A stretch of 64,000 bases of DNA. It comes from Flavobacterium gillisiae (GTDB lineage Bacteria; Bacteroidota; Bacteroidia; Flavobacteriales; Flavobacteriaceae). The notes beneath the pieces are model-generated. The model was not told the DNA's origin and searched no databases. It saw only the letters and a program-made list of their open reading frames with translations. Position numbers and translations under genes: made by a program. This document shows, one piece after another, positions 1-9,251 of this stretch. Positions within the stretch are counted from its first letter, which is position 1; the number at the start of each line of letters is the position of its first letter. The stretch spans positions 171,964-235,963 of the forward strand of contig NZ_FNRD01000008.1 in the NCBI RefSeq assembly GCF_900107635.1. The letters are read 5' to 3'.

Positions 1-1281
1 GTAAGGCACGCGACCTACAATTCCTTCAGGAACCAGTTTCTTTACATCATCTTCTACATCTTGGAAATAACGGTCTTTAGAACCACCTTCCATCGCTTCT
101 ACAGATCCCATACCGCGGTAGGATTTGAATTTTCTTCCTTCAAAAATAATAGTTTCTCCAGGAGATTCTTTAGTACCTGCAAGAAGTGATCCTAACATCA
201 CACAGTCAGCACCTGCAGCAATTGCTTTAGGAATATCTCCTGTGTAACGTATTCCTCCATCAGCGATAACCGGAACTCCAGTTCCTTTTAATGCCGCTGC
301 AACTTCAAGAACTGCAGAGAACTGAGGAAAACCAACACCCGCTACGATACGTGTTGTACAAATTGAACCAGGTCCAATTCCTACTTTCACACCGTCAGCA
401 CCGTTTTCAACTAGGAATTTTGCCGCTTCAGGAGTGGCAATATTACCTACGATAACATCTATTTGAGGGAATTTAGCTTTTACTTCTTTCAATGTATTTA
501 CCACACCTTGCGTATGACCATGAGCCGTATCAATAATGATGGCATCAACACCCGCATTTACTAAAGCGGTTGCTCTTTCTACTGCATCACCAGTAACACC
601 AATAGCAGCTGCTACACGCAAACGCCCGTAAACATCTTTATTAGCAATTGGTTTTTGAGTTAATTTAGTGATATCTCTAAAAGTGATTAATCCCACTAAT
701 TTACCTTCTTTATTGATAACTGGAAGTTTCTCAATTTTATGACCTTGTAAAACTACTTCGGCTTGTTCCAATGAAGTTCCTTCAGCAACGGTAACCAAAT
801 TTTCACTTGTCATTACCTCAATAATAGGTCTTGCATTGTTTTTCTCAAAACGCAAATCTCTATTGGTTACAATTCCTTTTAATCTTTGATCTTCATCGAT
901 AATAGGAATACCACCAATTCCGTATTCTTTCATCGCATTTTTAGCGTCCGCTACTGTAGAAGTAAGCGGTAAAGTAACAGGATCGATAATCATACCTGAC
1001 TCCGCACGTTTTACTTTACGTACTTTGGCAGCTTGTTGCTCGATTGTCATATTTTTGTGCAAAACACCTATTCCACCTTCTTGAGCCATAGCAATTGCCA
1101 TAGCACTTTCAGTAACGGTATCCATAGCTGCGGATACAATAGGAACATTAAGCGTTATATTTCTTGAAAATTTTGTTTGGATACTTACCTCTCGAGGAAG
1201 CACATTAGAGTAGTTTGGAACTAATAATACATCGTCGTATGTTAAACCTTCGCCGATAATCTTGGAGTTATGTGCTATCAT
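1..1281 (-). CDS. guaB: IMP dehydrogenase, C-terminus cut by window edge
   Basis: This enzyme oxidises IMP to XMP with NAD+, the committed step of GMP synthesis in the cytoplasm. The first 427 codons are present; the family is about 490 residues, so roughly 60 are missing off the left edge and there is no stop here. The N-terminus reads [21 protein letters not shown] tandem CBS pair occupies about residues 95-205. The catalytic loop GPGSICTTR has its cysteine at residue 308, followed by the GGIR phosphate-binding motif and the flap region ending in [10 protein letters not shown]. The ATG at 1281 is chosen because the family N-terminus begins there and a TATATTTG promoter box lies 27 bases upstream. 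No neighbour is co-transcribed within the window. Confidence 0.97.
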   Translation of the reverse strand, partial: MIAHNSKIIGEGLTYDDVLLVPNYSNVLPREVSIQTKFSRNITLNVPIVSAAMDTVTESAMAIAMAQEGGIGVLHKNMTIEQQAAKVRKVKRAESGMIIDPVTLPLTSTVADAKNAMKEYGIGGIPIIDEDQRLKGIVTNRDLRFEKNNARPIIEVMTSENLVTVAEGTSLEQAEVVLQGHKIEKLPVINKEGKLVGLITFRDITKLTQKPIANKDVYGRLRVAAAIGVTGDAVERATALVNAGVDAIIIDTAHGHTQGVVNTLKEVKAKFPQIDVIVGNIATPEAAKFLVENGADGVKVGIGPGSICTTRIVAGVGFPQFSAVLEVAAALKGTGVPVIADGGIRYTGDIPKAIAAGADCVMLGSLLAGTKESPGETIIFEGRKFKSYRGMGSVEAMEGGSKDRYFQDVEDDVKKLVPEGIVGRVPY

Positions 1282-1307
1282 GTTGCAATTTGTAGTTGAA
1301 TTGCGTG

Positions 1308-1315
1308 CAAATATA
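1308..1315 (-). promoter_or_regulatory. guaB -7 promoter box
   Basis: TATATTTG on the minus strand matches the Bacteroidota -7 consensus TAnnTTTG. It implies a leader of about 20 nt. No clear TTG -33 element is visible. Confidence 0.6.
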
Positions 1316-1463
1316 GCAAATTATTTTGATTTAAAAAAGTAAAAAAAATAAGGATTTAAAAACCAATACTACTAGTAGAAAATGATTCTGCCAATGTGCA
1401 ATACCCCTACTTAAAAGGAAATTTTTAATAACTTAAAATAATCACAATCGGTTGAAAAGAGGA

Positions 1464-2864
1464 TTAGTACGGCGAATTAGTCTCTTTAAAAATAAAATTA
1501 AATCCAAATTGAAACGATAAGCTATGGGCTTTCGCCAAATCTTTATACTCTAATAAATTATCAGCCATGAGATAGACATTGAATGCCCCCAACCTACTTG
1601 ACATTCCTAATCCTATATTTTTAAACGAATAGGAATCTACTGTATAGGTTGCTTTCATTTGTAGTTTATCGAGAATATTTCTTCTATAATACCCAGTCAA
1701 TGCCATCATCGGAGCTCTTGGAGTACTCATAACAAAGAGCTGCCCTCCTACTGCATTTCTATATTCCGATTCTGATACAGTACAATTACAGTCTGCTCCT
1801 CCTCTCGAATCATTGAATGAATATTGATATGAACTGTTAATTTTTATAGGTCTCCAAGTCTTGTATGCACTGTAAATAGTGTCTCGCGGAATAGCATCTA
1901 CAAACTGCTGATATGTACTACCTGAAGTATTAGCACCAGTAAAATTTGGGTTTATACCCTCGTATTTATAATAACCCCTATAGGTGAGCGTTTCCACATC
2001 TTTGCTGTGTTTTATAAATCCAACATCAAGAATACTGGCTGTAAACTGAATGTTCTTTTTAGGATAATACGTCAGTCCTAAATCAAATCCAAGTCCTAGG
2101 TCTCCACCAAACAGTGTCTTTTTCCTAATATCTCCCACTGCATCACCTTCATAACCCTCGGCAATATATTCTGAAATTCCTGAGGTATTCAATTGCAAAT
2201 CGGAATAAATAACTTGCTCGTACACTGTATTTGTAGCTGGAATAGTATAGACATATCCTGAATTTTTAGTAGAGGACGCATTAAAAGCACTCGAATAAAT
2301 TTTGGCCCGTCCACCAAGAATAAGCTTCTCAGTTATATTTTTATGAAAACCCACATGCAGTACTGAAAGCATTTCCGTTCTTAAACTCAAATCCCCTAAA
2401 TTAAATGATTTACCCAGATAATCCCTGTTTCCTTCTAAGGCAAGAATAGCTATATCCTTTGGCATAAACATCATAAAGTCAAACTCCTGGTACATTCCAA
2501 AAGAAATATATCCTTTGTTTTCAAGCCAATCTCCTAATTTAAAACCGCCACTAAATAATTCTATTTGCTCATTGAAAGCCAATTTGTCGTTTCGAGAAGA
2601 ACGATGTACTACATCGCGTAGTTTGGTGTTATAATTCACTCCATTATCAGCAAATAAATCATAAGCCGAAAAACTAGTCGATCCGGCATTAACAGAAATT
2701 CCCGATAGTAATGGAACACCAAAATAAAATTTATAACTAACATCAGCGCCAGGATTAGTCATTAAAGACTGAGGCACTGCCGTAAAATTATATAAAATTT
2801 GTTTATTTTGAGACAAACAACCAACAGATACTAATACCATGAATAACAGAAATACTTTTCTCAT
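1464..2864 (-). CDS. DUF5723-type outer-membrane protein
   Basis: Secreted protein of 466 residues, probably an outer-membrane beta-barrel of unknown function. The N-terminus MRKVFLLFMVLVSVGCLSQ is a signal peptide. The body carries alternating hydrophobic and aromatic strands, repeated GxxAKIYSS- and GLGFDLG-type barrel segments, and a final strand FQFGFNFIF. The N-terminal ILYNFTAVPQSLMTNPGA segment and the FSAYDLFADNG segment resemble the DUF5723 family from memory; this is not verified by search. The start ATG overlaps the TGA stop of the upstream lipoprotein gene (ATGA), so the two are very likely translated from one mRNA. Three internal cysteines (ADCNC and the leader cysteine) are unusual for a barrel. 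Confidence 0.7.
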   Translation of the reverse strand: MRKVFLLFMVLVSVGCLSQNKQILYNFTAVPQSLMTNPGADVSYKFYFGVPLLSGISVNAGSTSFSAYDLFADNGVNYNTKLRDVVHRSSRNDKLAFNEQIELFSGGFKLGDWLENKGYISFGMYQEFDFMMFMPKDIAILALEGNRDYLGKSFNLGDLSLRTEMLSVLHVGFHKNITEKLILGGRAKIYSSAFNASSTKNSGYVYTIPATNTVYEQVIYSDLQLNTSGISEYIAEGYEGDAVGDIRKKTLFGGDLGLGFDLGLTYYPKKNIQFTASILDVGFIKHSKDVETLTYRGYYKYEGINPNFTGANTSGSTYQQFVDAIPRDTIYSAYKTWRPIKINSSYQYSFNDSRGGADCNCTVSESEYRNAVGGQLFVMSTPRAPMMALTGYYRRNILDKLQMKATYTVDSYSFKNIGLGMSSRLGAFNVYLMADNLLEYKDLAKAHSLSFQFGFNFIFKETNSPY

Positions 2865-3412
2865 TCTACCACGAGATAAGCAGTTGCACTTGAACGCAAT
2901 TTTAAACTTCCTGGACTATTGGCATTTAAAGCAGGACCGGCACCCATCGTTATAACAAACCCCATTCTCTTGGCTCTTTTTAATAAATCGAGGGTAGCAT
3001 TTTCGAAAATTTCTGTTCGGGTTACTAATTTTTGTGTGCCGGAATAAGCCGGAACATCAAAATGAACCCTATAAAGTGGTTGGTCATTTTCGTCTAATAA
3101 TATAATATCGATAGAGTAAGACCTATTAATTGTATTGTTGATTTCAAAAAAGAAGTCGGCTCGTCTTAAATTTTTTCGAAAAAAAGAATCCCGGAACATA
3201 TCAAATTCTTGCGTATCAAAAGCAATATTCTGCTCCATTCCATTCTCTATAAATTGATTGGCAGGAATTTCAAAATAGGTCAGGTTTGCAATAAAAACAG
3301 GTTCTAATTTAAAATCGTTTACTTGATCAAAATCTAAATTACTGCTGCATGAAAAAGACAGCAACACAAGTAGCAATAATCCTATAGTTTTAATGGAGTG
3401 GTAATGATTCAT
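2861..3412 (-). CDS. putative lipoprotein, partner of the DUF5723 protein
   Basis: Protein of 183 residues that I do not recognise beyond its export signal. A hydrophobic segment ends in LLSFSCSSN, a Bacteroidota-style lipoprotein signal with Cys22 as the probable lipidated residue. The mature part is soluble-looking, with beta-rich stretches (YSIDIILLDENDQPLYRVHF) and no catalytic motif that I can name. It is the first gene of a two-gene unit: its TGA overlaps the ATG of the outer-membrane protein gene at 2864-2861. A 23-bp palindrome lies 38 bases upstream. It may be a periplasmic or surface accessory of the barrel protein; that is inference from coupling only. Confidence 0.65.
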   Translation of the reverse strand: MNHYHSIKTIGLLLLVLLSFSCSSNLDFDQVNDFKLEPVFIANLTYFEIPANQFIENGMEQNIAFDTQEFDMFRDSFFRKNLRRADFFFEINNTINRSYSIDIILLDENDQPLYRVHFDVPAYSGTQKLVTRTEIFENATLDLLKRAKRMGFVITMGAGPALNANSPGSLKLRSSATAYLVVE

Positions 3413-3449
3413 ACTAAGAGTGTAAGCAACGAAAATAAAGTATTTATAG

Positions 3450-3472
3450 TAATAACAACGACGTTGTTATTA
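3450..3472. promoter_or_regulatory. 23-bp perfect palindrome, operator-like
   Basis: Arms TAATAACAACG and CGTTGTTATTA (11 bp each) flank a single central A. There is no T-run on either side, so a terminator is unlikely. It lies upstream of the lipoprotein/DUF5723 operon. A near-consensus -7 box (TATTTTCG, minus strand, about 3431-3438) would place the palindrome over the -33 region, as expected of a repressor site. Confidence 0.4.
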
Positions 3473-3524
3473 ACTTATTATTACATTCATGTACTATTAC
3501 CACAATCTCATCCTTTAGTGTTTT

Positions 3525-4388
3525 TTAGTGAAACTCGCCAAACAACTTAGAAGCTTCATTGTAAGCACTTTCAAAGCTTAAGGGATTTAAATTTGTAATT
3601 TCCTTATTCGCCGTAAAGTAGGACAACAACTTCTCTGTCGGCATATTACCCGTTAAATCGTCTTTAGCCATTGGACAACCTCCAAATCCCTGAATAGCGC
3701 CATCATATCTTCGGCAACCCGCATTATAAGCTGCATCTATTTTCTCAAACCATTTATCTGGCGTGGTATGCAAATGGGCTCCAAACTCAATTTCGGGATA
3801 TTTTGGAATCAAATTAGAGAATAAATAGCTGATTACGTCCGGAGTAGAACTCCCTACAGTATCTGAAAGTGACAAAATCTTCACTCCCATATTGGATAAT
3901 TTCTCCGTCCAATCCCCAACAATTTCTACATTCCAAGGATCTCCATACGGATTTCCAAAACCCATAGACAAATAAGCAACTACTTCCTTATTAGTTTTAT
4001 CGGCAATTTCTAGAATTTGCTCTAAGGTAACTAAAGATTCAGCAATGGTTTTGTGTGTATTTCGCATCTGAAAATTCTCGGATATTGAAAAAGGATATCC
4101 TAAATATTGAATTTCAGCATGCTCAGAAGCCATTTCCGCTCCTCTAGTATTAGCTATAATAGCCAGTAATTTGCTTGTTGTTTGCGATAAATCCAATTGT
4201 GCCAATACAGCAGCGGTATCTACCATTTGCGGAATCGCTTTTGGCGACACAAAACTCCCAAAATCGATCGAATCAAAGCCTACTCTCAATAAAGATTGAA
4301 TGTACGCTACTTTTCTTTCGGTAGGTATAAATGGCTTAATGCCTTGCATGGCATCACGAGGACATTCTATAATTTTTATTGGCTCCAT
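3525..4388 (-). CDS. hydroxymethylglutaryl-CoA lyase-like DRE-TIM enzyme
   Basis: Protein of 287 residues of the HMG-CoA lyase family, which cleaves HMG-CoA to acetyl-CoA and acetoacetate at the end of leucine breakdown. The catalytic Arg11-Asp12 (ECPRDAMQG), the SFVSPKAIPQM segment, the HLH metal-binding pair near residue 203 and the GGCP cysteine loop near residue 238 are all visible. Several positions differ from the usual sequences: the common PRDGLQN is PRDAMQG, and the aspartate that normally follows HxH is threonine. The length is near the usual 300. The gene follows pyrD on the same strand but is separated by a strong terminator, so it is probably transcribed alone. A related acyl-CoA lyase activity cannot be excluded. 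Confidence 0.8.
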   Translation of the reverse strand: MEPIKIIECPRDAMQGIKPFIPTERKVAYIQSLLRVGFDSIDFGSFVSPKAIPQMVDTAAVLAQLDLSQTTSKLLAIIANTRGAEMASEHAEIQYLGYPFSISENFQMRNTHKTIAESLVTLEQILEIADKTNKEVVAYLSMGFGNPYGDPWNVEIVGDWTEKLSNMGVKILSLSDTVGSSTPDVISYLFSNLIPKYPEIEFGAHLHTTPDKWFEKIDAAYNAGCRRYDGAIQGFGGCPMAKDDLTGNMPTEKLLSYFTANKEITNLNPLSFESAYNEASKLFGEFH

Positions 4389-4455
4389 AGGTTTTCAAAG
4401 ATAAGAAAACTTGCATAGTAGCAAAGACTAAGATTATAAAATTTTTTAGGAAATA

Positions 4456-4491
4456 AAAATGCGTAATTCACAATGAAGAATTACGCATTTT
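4456..4491 (-). terminator. pyrD terminator
   Basis: Perfect 14-bp stem AAAATGCGTAATTC / GAATTACGCATTTT with an 8-nt loop, followed on the minus strand by TTTTTATTT. Confidence 0.85.
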
Positions 4492-4515
4492 GATAATAGT
4501 GCAAAGCAATCACTT

Positions 4516-5535
4516 TTACATGCGGCTTACTATTTTTTGATTTATGGCTTTCACCAAAGCGGGACCTTCATAGATAAAACCCGTATATAATTGTATTAAA
4601 CTGGCGCCCGCTTCGAGTTTTTCTATCGCATCATCTGCAGAATGAATCCCCCCTACTCCGATAATAGGAAAGGCTTTGTTGCTTTTTTGAGATAGAAAAC
4701 GAATCACTTCTGTAGAACGGTTTGTTAATGGTTTTCCTGATAGTCCGCCCATTTCTGTTTTATTTTCAGATTGTAAACCTTCACGCGAAATAGTCGTATT
4801 CGTAGCTATAACTCCTGCAATTTTAGTTTCCTTCACGATATCTATAATGTCCAATAATTGCTCATCTGTCAAATCTGGAGCAATTTTGAGCAATATGGGT
4901 TTCTGTTTTGGCTTTGCCAAATTCTTATTTTGTAAGGTTTGCAGCAATTGAGTCAATGGCTCTTTGTCTTGCAAGGCACGAAGATTAGGTGTATTTGGCG
5001 AACTCACATTCACCACAAAATAATCAACATGATCAAACAAGGCGTCGAAACAAATTTCATAATCTAAGGTGGCATCCTCGTTTGGCGTCAGTTTGTTTTT
5101 TCCAATATTCCCTCCAATTAAAACCCCGGTATTTTCTTTAAGTCGTTCTACCGCCTCTAAAACACCTCCATTATTAAAACCCATTCGATTAATAATAGCC
5201 GAATCTTCTTTCAATCGAAACAAGCGTTTTTTTGGATTTCCTTCTTGTCCTTTTGGCGTAAGCGTCCCTATTTCTATAAACCCAAAACCAAAATTAGACA
5301 ATTCTTTATACAACTTAGCGTCTTTATCAAAACCAGCGGCAAGTCCTACCGGGTTTTTAAACTTCAACCCGAACACTTCGGTTTCTAATCGTTTGTCATT
5401 GACTCCGTAAAGTAATTTAAATAGTGAAGAGAATCCTGGAATTTTAGATAAAAATCGAATCAGGGAAAAAGTAAAATAGTGTACTTTTTCTGGATCAAAC
5501 CAAAAAAGTATGGGACGAATAACTAATTTATACAT
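4516..5535 (-). CDS. pyrD: dihydroorotate dehydrogenase (quinone), class 2
   Basis: FMN enzyme that oxidises dihydroorotate to orotate in pyrimidine synthesis and passes electrons to the quinone pool. It has 339 residues, normal for class 2. The N-terminal 50 residues ([20 protein letters not shown]) form the membrane-associating helical extension that marks class 2. Next come GLAAGFDKD, the signature [17 protein letters not shown], the catalytic [11 protein letters not shown] loop (Ser178-Ser179), NTTISR and the C-terminal GGI and YTGFIYEGP phosphate-binding segments. The ATG at 5535 gives the complete N-terminal helix and lies 20 bases after a TATTTTTG promoter box. A terminator immediately downstream makes it monocistronic. 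Confidence 0.96.
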   Translation of the reverse strand: MYKLVIRPILFWFDPEKVHYFTFSLIRFLSKIPGFSSLFKLLYGVNDKRLETEVFGLKFKNPVGLAAGFDKDAKLYKELSNFGFGFIEIGTLTPKGQEGNPKKRLFRLKEDSAIINRMGFNNGGVLEAVERLKENTGVLIGGNIGKNKLTPNEDATLDYEICFDALFDHVDYFVVNVSSPNTPNLRALQDKEPLTQLLQTLQNKNLAKPKQKPILLKIAPDLTDEQLLDIIDIVKETKIAGVIATNTTISREGLQSENKTEMGGLSGKPLTNRSTEVIRFLSQKSNKAFPIIGVGGIHSADDAIEKLEAGASLIQLYTGFIYEGPALVKAINQKIVSRM

Positions 5536-5555
5536 GAGTGTTTTGTTGTGTGTTG

Positions 5556-5563
5556 CAAAAATA
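5556..5563 (-). promoter_or_regulatory. pyrD -7 promoter box
   Basis: TATTTTTG on the minus strand matches TAnnTTTG and implies a leader of about 14 nt. Confidence 0.6.
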
Positions 5564-5711
5564 GAACTATCTAACCGATAAATAAATCTTTAGCCTTAAA
5601 ATTTAATTTCACTATCCCGAAAACAATATTGATTTACAAGAAAACAGTAACGCAAAACAAAGAATCCTTAATTTATTTCTAAATTAGCCAATGCAATTAA
5701 CATCCAAACAC

Positions 5712-6257
5712 ATGAAAAATTACTGCAGCTTTTTACTATTATTTCTGACCGTTGGCCTTTTTGCGCAAGCAGAAAAACCAACCCGAATTTATTTAGTGCG
5801 CCATGCCGAAAAAGTTACAAGCGATCCAAAAGACAGCAATCCGTTGCTGACCGAGAATGGAAATCAAAGAGCTATTGCGCTTGCTGAAAAATTAGAAAAC
5901 AAATCATTAAACACAATTTATAGTACAAACTACAAGCGTACTGAGGCTACCGCAAGACCTACATCTGAAAATCAAAAAAAGGAAATAAAAATATATGATG
6001 CGAAAAAATTAACAGCCGCAGCGGCAATGATTCTCAAGGAAAACGAAGGAAAATGCGCTTTAGTCGTAGGCCATTCTAATACCGTTTTAGAAACGATTGA
6101 AGCCTTAGGAGCCAAAAGACCAATACCGACTATCGAAGATCAAGAGTACGACTATCTTTTCCTGGTTACTATTCACACCAACGGAAAAATAAAAGTAAAA
6201 GTGATGCATTACGGCCAAGCGAATTCTAATACGGAAGGAGCACAAATGATGCATTAA
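5712..6257 (+). CDS. secreted histidine phosphatase family protein
   Basis: Member of the histidine phosphatase (phosphoglycerate mutase-like) superfamily, 181 residues from the chosen start. The signal peptide MKNYCSFLLLFLTVGLFAQ is followed by the phospho-acceptor motif LVRHAEK (Arg30, His31) and a second conserved histidine in VVGHSNT. An in-frame ATG seven codons upstream (5691) would put polar residues before the signal peptide, so the internal ATG is preferred. The substrate is unknown; small exported members of this family are often uncharacterised or SixA-like. It sits alone between divergent pyrD and pepT with no sign of an operon. Confidence 0.8.
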   Translation: MKNYCSFLLLFLTVGLFAQAEKPTRIYLVRHAEKVTSDPKDSNPLLTENGNQRAIALAEKLENKSLNTIYSTNYKRTEATARPTSENQKKEIKIYDAKKLTAAAAMILKENEGKCALVVGHSNTVLETIEALGAKRPIPTIEDQEYDYLFLVTIHTNGKIKVKVMHYGQANSNTEGAQMMH

Positions 6258-6302
6258 AACAATTGCTAATCGTTAATGGTATTCTAACTCTAAATGGGAG
6301 TT

Positions 6303-6336
6303 TTGAACCCTTCTTTCTAAATAAACCTTATATTTG
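6303..6336 (+). promoter_or_regulatory. pepT promoter (-33 and -7 boxes)
   Basis: TTG at 6303-6305 and TATATTTG at 6329-6336 are separated by 23 bases, consistent with the flavobacterial TTG / TAnnTTTG promoter. The -7 box ends 22 bases before the pepT ATG. Confidence 0.65.
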
Positions 6337-6358
6337 TACCTCATTATAAAAATACTTT

Positions 6359-7630
6359 ATGCAACATATTATAGACCGTTTTATCAGTTACGTTACTGTT
6401 GACACGGAATCAGATCCCAACTCAGAAACAACTCCAAGTACAGCAAAACAATGGGTCTTAGCCAATCAATTGGTTGAAGAACTAAAAAAAATAGGAATGC
6501 AAGACGTGACTATAGATGACAAATCTTATATCATGGCGACCTTACCAAGCAATGTAGATCACGACGTTCCTACAATTGGATTTGTATCGCATTTTGACAC
6601 TACTCCTGATTTTACCGGAGCCAATGTAAAGCCTCAAATTATCCCTAATTATGACGGTAAAGACATCGTTTTAAACGCGGAACAAAATATCATTTTATCT
6701 CCAAGCTATTTCAAAGATTTATTGCAATACAAAGGGCAAACCTTAATCACAACTGACGGAACTACTCTTTTAGGTGCTGATGACAAAGCCGGAATTACGG
6801 AGATTGTCACAGCAATGGAATTCCTAATTAACAATCCAGAAATCAAACACGGAAAAATCAGAGTTGGTTTTACACCTGACGAAGAAATTGGTCGTGGAGC
6901 GCATCATTTTGATGTAAATAAATTTGGTGCTGATTGGGCCTACACCATGGACGGAAGTCAAGTAGGAGAATTAGAATACGAAAATTTTAATGCGGCTGGA
7001 GCCAAAATTACTTTCAAAGGTAAAAGTGTGCATCCCGGTTATGCCAAAGGAAAAATGATTAACTCTATGTTAATTGCCAATGATTTTATTACGGCATTGC
7101 CTTCAGACGAAACACCTGAGACAACAAAAGGATACGAAGGTTTTTATCATGTGCACCACTTAACCGGAAGTATCGAAGAAACTGTTGTAGAATTAATAAT
7201 CAGAGACCACAACAAGATTAAATTCGAAAAACGAAAAGAAAAAGTTGAAAAGATTGTCCGCAAAATCAATAAGAAATTTGCAAAACAATTTGGCGAAGAT
7301 GTTGCAATAGCTGAGATCAATGATCAGTATTACAATATGAAAGAAAAGGTCGTTCCTGTAAAGTATATTGTTGACATTGCCGAAAAAGCAATGAAGGAAT
7401 TAGATATTAAACCATTAATCAAACCCATTCGTGGAGGTACTGATGGCTGTCAATTATCATATATGGGATTGCCATGCCCGAATATTTTTGCTGGTGGACA
7501 TAATTTTCACGGAAAGTACGAGTACGTACCTGTTGAAAGTATGCAAAAGGCAGTAAACGTTATTGTAAAAATAGCGGAACTGACTGCAATGCCAGATTAT
7601 GGGTTGGTTGTTCCAAAGAAAAAGAAATAA
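6359..7630 (+). CDS. pepT: peptidase T (tripeptide aminopeptidase)
   Basis: Cytoplasmic M20 zinc aminopeptidase that removes the N-terminal residue from tripeptides; 423 residues against about 410 for the family. Metal and catalytic motifs are complete: SHFDT (His78, Asp80), LGADDKAG (Asp141 region), the PDEEIG glutamates (175-176), the MDGS aspartate, and a late histidine in [12 protein letters not shown]. The dimerisation-domain motif [14 protein letters not shown] is also intact. The C-terminus ends in a lysine run (VVPKKKK). The gene has its own promoter upstream and a strong stem-loop terminator downstream, so it is a single-gene unit. Confidence 0.95.
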   Translation: MQHIIDRFISYVTVDTESDPNSETTPSTAKQWVLANQLVEELKKIGMQDVTIDDKSYIMATLPSNVDHDVPTIGFVSHFDTTPDFTGANVKPQIIPNYDGKDIVLNAEQNIILSPSYFKDLLQYKGQTLITTDGTTLLGADDKAGITEIVTAMEFLINNPEIKHGKIRVGFTPDEEIGRGAHHFDVNKFGADWAYTMDGSQVGELEYENFNAAGAKITFKGKSVHPGYAKGKMINSMLIANDFITALPSDETPETTKGYEGFYHVHHLTGSIEETVVELIIRDHNKIKFEKRKEKVEKIVRKINKKFAKQFGEDVAIAEINDQYYNMKEKVVPVKYIVDIAEKAMKELDIKPLIKPIRGGTDGCQLSYMGLPCPNIFAGGHNFHGKYEYVPVESMQKAVNVIVKIAELTAMPDYGLVVPKKKK

Positions 7631-7651
7631 TTAATTTACGATACTACTTTC

Positions 7652-7692
7652 AAACCCCAAAAAGGCTACAGCTTTTTTGGGGTTTGTTCTTT
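7652..7692 (+). terminator. pepT terminator
   Basis: 12-bp stem AAACCCCAAAAA / TTTTTGGGGTTT followed by a T-rich tail (GTTCTTTT). Confidence 0.85.
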
Positions 7693-7801
7693 TACACCAA
7701 GTTGAAAGTTTATTCTTTTGTAATTCTTTCGGGATATTTCTGTGATACTTGATGCGGATATTTGCAATAACAAAAATGAATAACCATTTAAAACAAAAAT
7801 C

Positions 7802-8263
7802 ATGAAAAGAATTTTTATCGCAATTTTCGCATTAGCATTGACCTCTTTAACAGCAGTATCTTGTTCTAGTGATACTGAAACTGTAACAGTACAAGTAGAT
7901 ACAGCAAAACCAGTAGGTGCTTTCACGGTTACGAAAACCGGAACTTTGACCGCACAAAACGGCACACCAACAACAGGGAAAATCGAAATTGGTACAGACA
8001 GTCAAAATACCACGTTTATCCATTTGGGATCTGATTTTAAAACAGAACTTGGAACAGGAACAGCAACTGTTTATTTATCAAAAACAGCTGCTTTCACAGC
8101 AAGTCCTGGTACTGGAAATCCTGATTTGAAATTAATCGGAATAGTAGCAGCAAACGGTGAAGCGTATTACAAAGTAAACGGAACAATTCCTGTAGGTTTG
8201 GATTACCTAATCATCTGGTGTGGTTCTGCCAACATTCCTTTTGGAAACGGACAATTAAAGTAA
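7802..8263 (+). CDS. DM13-domain lipoprotein
   Basis: Lipoprotein of 153 residues. The signal MKRIFIAIFALALTSLTAVS precedes Cys21, the likely lipidation site, followed by SSDTET. The rest is a single beta-rich domain ending in GLDYLIIWCGSANIPFG. This tail resembles the end of the DM13 fold, whose conserved Trp-Cys has been proposed to take part in redox chemistry. It stands upstream of an outer-membrane barrel gene and a two-component system. A stem-loop between it and the barrel gene may end or attenuate its transcript. The family assignment is from the terminal motif and length, and the function is unproven. Confidence 0.7.
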   Translation: MKRIFIAIFALALTSLTAVSCSSDTETVTVQVDTAKPVGAFTVTKTGTLTAQNGTPTTGKIEIGTDSQNTTFIHLGSDFKTELGTGTATVYLSKTAAFTASPGTGNPDLKLIGIVAANGEAYYKVNGTIPVGLDYLIIWCGSANIPFGNGQLK

Positions 8264-8282
8264 TAATTTAGTTTTTCTGAAG

Positions 8283-8320
8283 CAAAAGGCATTGGTATTT
8301 TACCGATGTCTTTTGTTTTT
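8283..8320 (+). terminator. stem-loop terminator or attenuator after the DM13 gene
   Basis: Arms CAAAAGGCATTGGTA and TACCGATGTCTTTTG pair with G-T wobbles and are followed by TTTTT. The hairpin lies just before the next gene, so partial read-through would tune expression of the barrel protein. Confidence 0.65.
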
Positions 8321-8335
8321 AAACACAGCAACAAA

Positions 8336-9193
8336 ATGAAAAAATATATTTATACCTTCTTGACGATAGCTTTATACCTACCTACGAGCACGATCGCACA
8401 AAGCGGCTGGACGAAAGCAAAAGACACTTATTTTTTAAAATTAGACTATAGTACTTATACCTCATCTGATTTTAGAAACAACAACGGAAACAGTTTAAAA
8501 ACCAGTGAGTTTTCACAAAATGCAGTTTCGTTCTATGGCGAATATGGCATTACAGATCGTTTGACTGCCATTACTTTTATCCCGCTCTACAAACAAAATG
8601 GTTACGAAACCACTAATAAAGTGAGCGGTTTTGGTGATATAAAATTGGAATTGAAATATGCCTTATTACAAAAGTCTTTCCCGCTTTCTATTTCGATTGC
8701 ACCAGAATTACCTACCGGAAAAAAAGATAATTTTGCTACTAATAAAAACAATCCTTTGGAGAAAATTAACCTTCCATCGGGTGATGGCGAATTTAATGTA
8801 TGGACCACCTTGGCGATTTCTCATTCTTTCGCACCTTTAAAATTGTATGCTAGTGCTTATAGTGCTTTTAATTATCGAACAAAATATAAGGAACGTAATT
8901 TTCAAAACCAATACCAAGCCGGTATTGAGGTGGGCTATCAGTTTTTTGACAAATTATGGATCAACTCCAAAGTATCTATTTTGACTGGTGTGGGAGCGAA
9001 ACCTGAAACAGCCGATTTTATTAGAGGTGACGGAACAAGTTACACCGGCGTTTCTGTAGGCGGAATGTATGAATTGGGACAGAATTTTGGAATCACAGCA
9101 CAATATTTCAATTCCAATAGTGCCATCGTCAAAGCGCAAAACATTTATGCAAACAACATTTTCTCGGTGGGAATTGTATATCAGAAGAAATAA
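8336..9193 (+). CDS. outer-membrane beta-barrel protein, function unknown
   Basis: Exported protein of 285 residues. The signal peptide is MKKYIYTFLTIALYLPTSTIAQ. The mature chain is a series of amphipathic beta strands with aromatic girdles (SFYGEYGITDRLTAI, VWTTLAISHSFAP, AGIEVGYQFF) and ends in NIFSVGIVYQKK. It looks like the transporter-like barrels placed in the phenol-degradation meta-pathway family, but the substrate cannot be read from sequence. An in-frame ATG at 8306 is rejected because it lies inside the stem-loop that follows the DM13 gene and would precede the signal peptide. The two-component genes begin 58 bases downstream and may respond to the same stress. Confidence 0.7.
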   Translation: MKKYIYTFLTIALYLPTSTIAQSGWTKAKDTYFLKLDYSTYTSSDFRNNNGNSLKTSEFSQNAVSFYGEYGITDRLTAITFIPLYKQNGYETTNKVSGFGDIKLELKYALLQKSFPLSISIAPELPTGKKDNFATNKNNPLEKINLPSGDGEFNVWTTLAISHSFAPLKLYASAYSAFNYRTKYKERNFQNQYQAGIEVGYQFFDKLWINSKVSILTGVGAKPETADFIRGDGTSYTGVSVGGMYELGQNFGITAQYFNSNSAIVKAQNIYANNIFSVGIVYQKK

Positions 9194-9251
9194 CTTTCCT
9201 TTTCGACCCTAAACCTTTATATTTACAAATACTACAAAAAAATAGTAGATT

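Noticed and set aside
5069..5410. 113-codon plus-strand frame inside pyrD
   Set aside because: Antisense to well-conserved pyrD coding sequence, with no promoter box and a Ser/Pro-rich composition typical of shadow frames.
7666..7965. 99-codon minus-strand frame across the pepT terminator and DM13 start
   Set aside because: It runs through the pepT terminator and opposite a lipoprotein signal sequence; no independent support.
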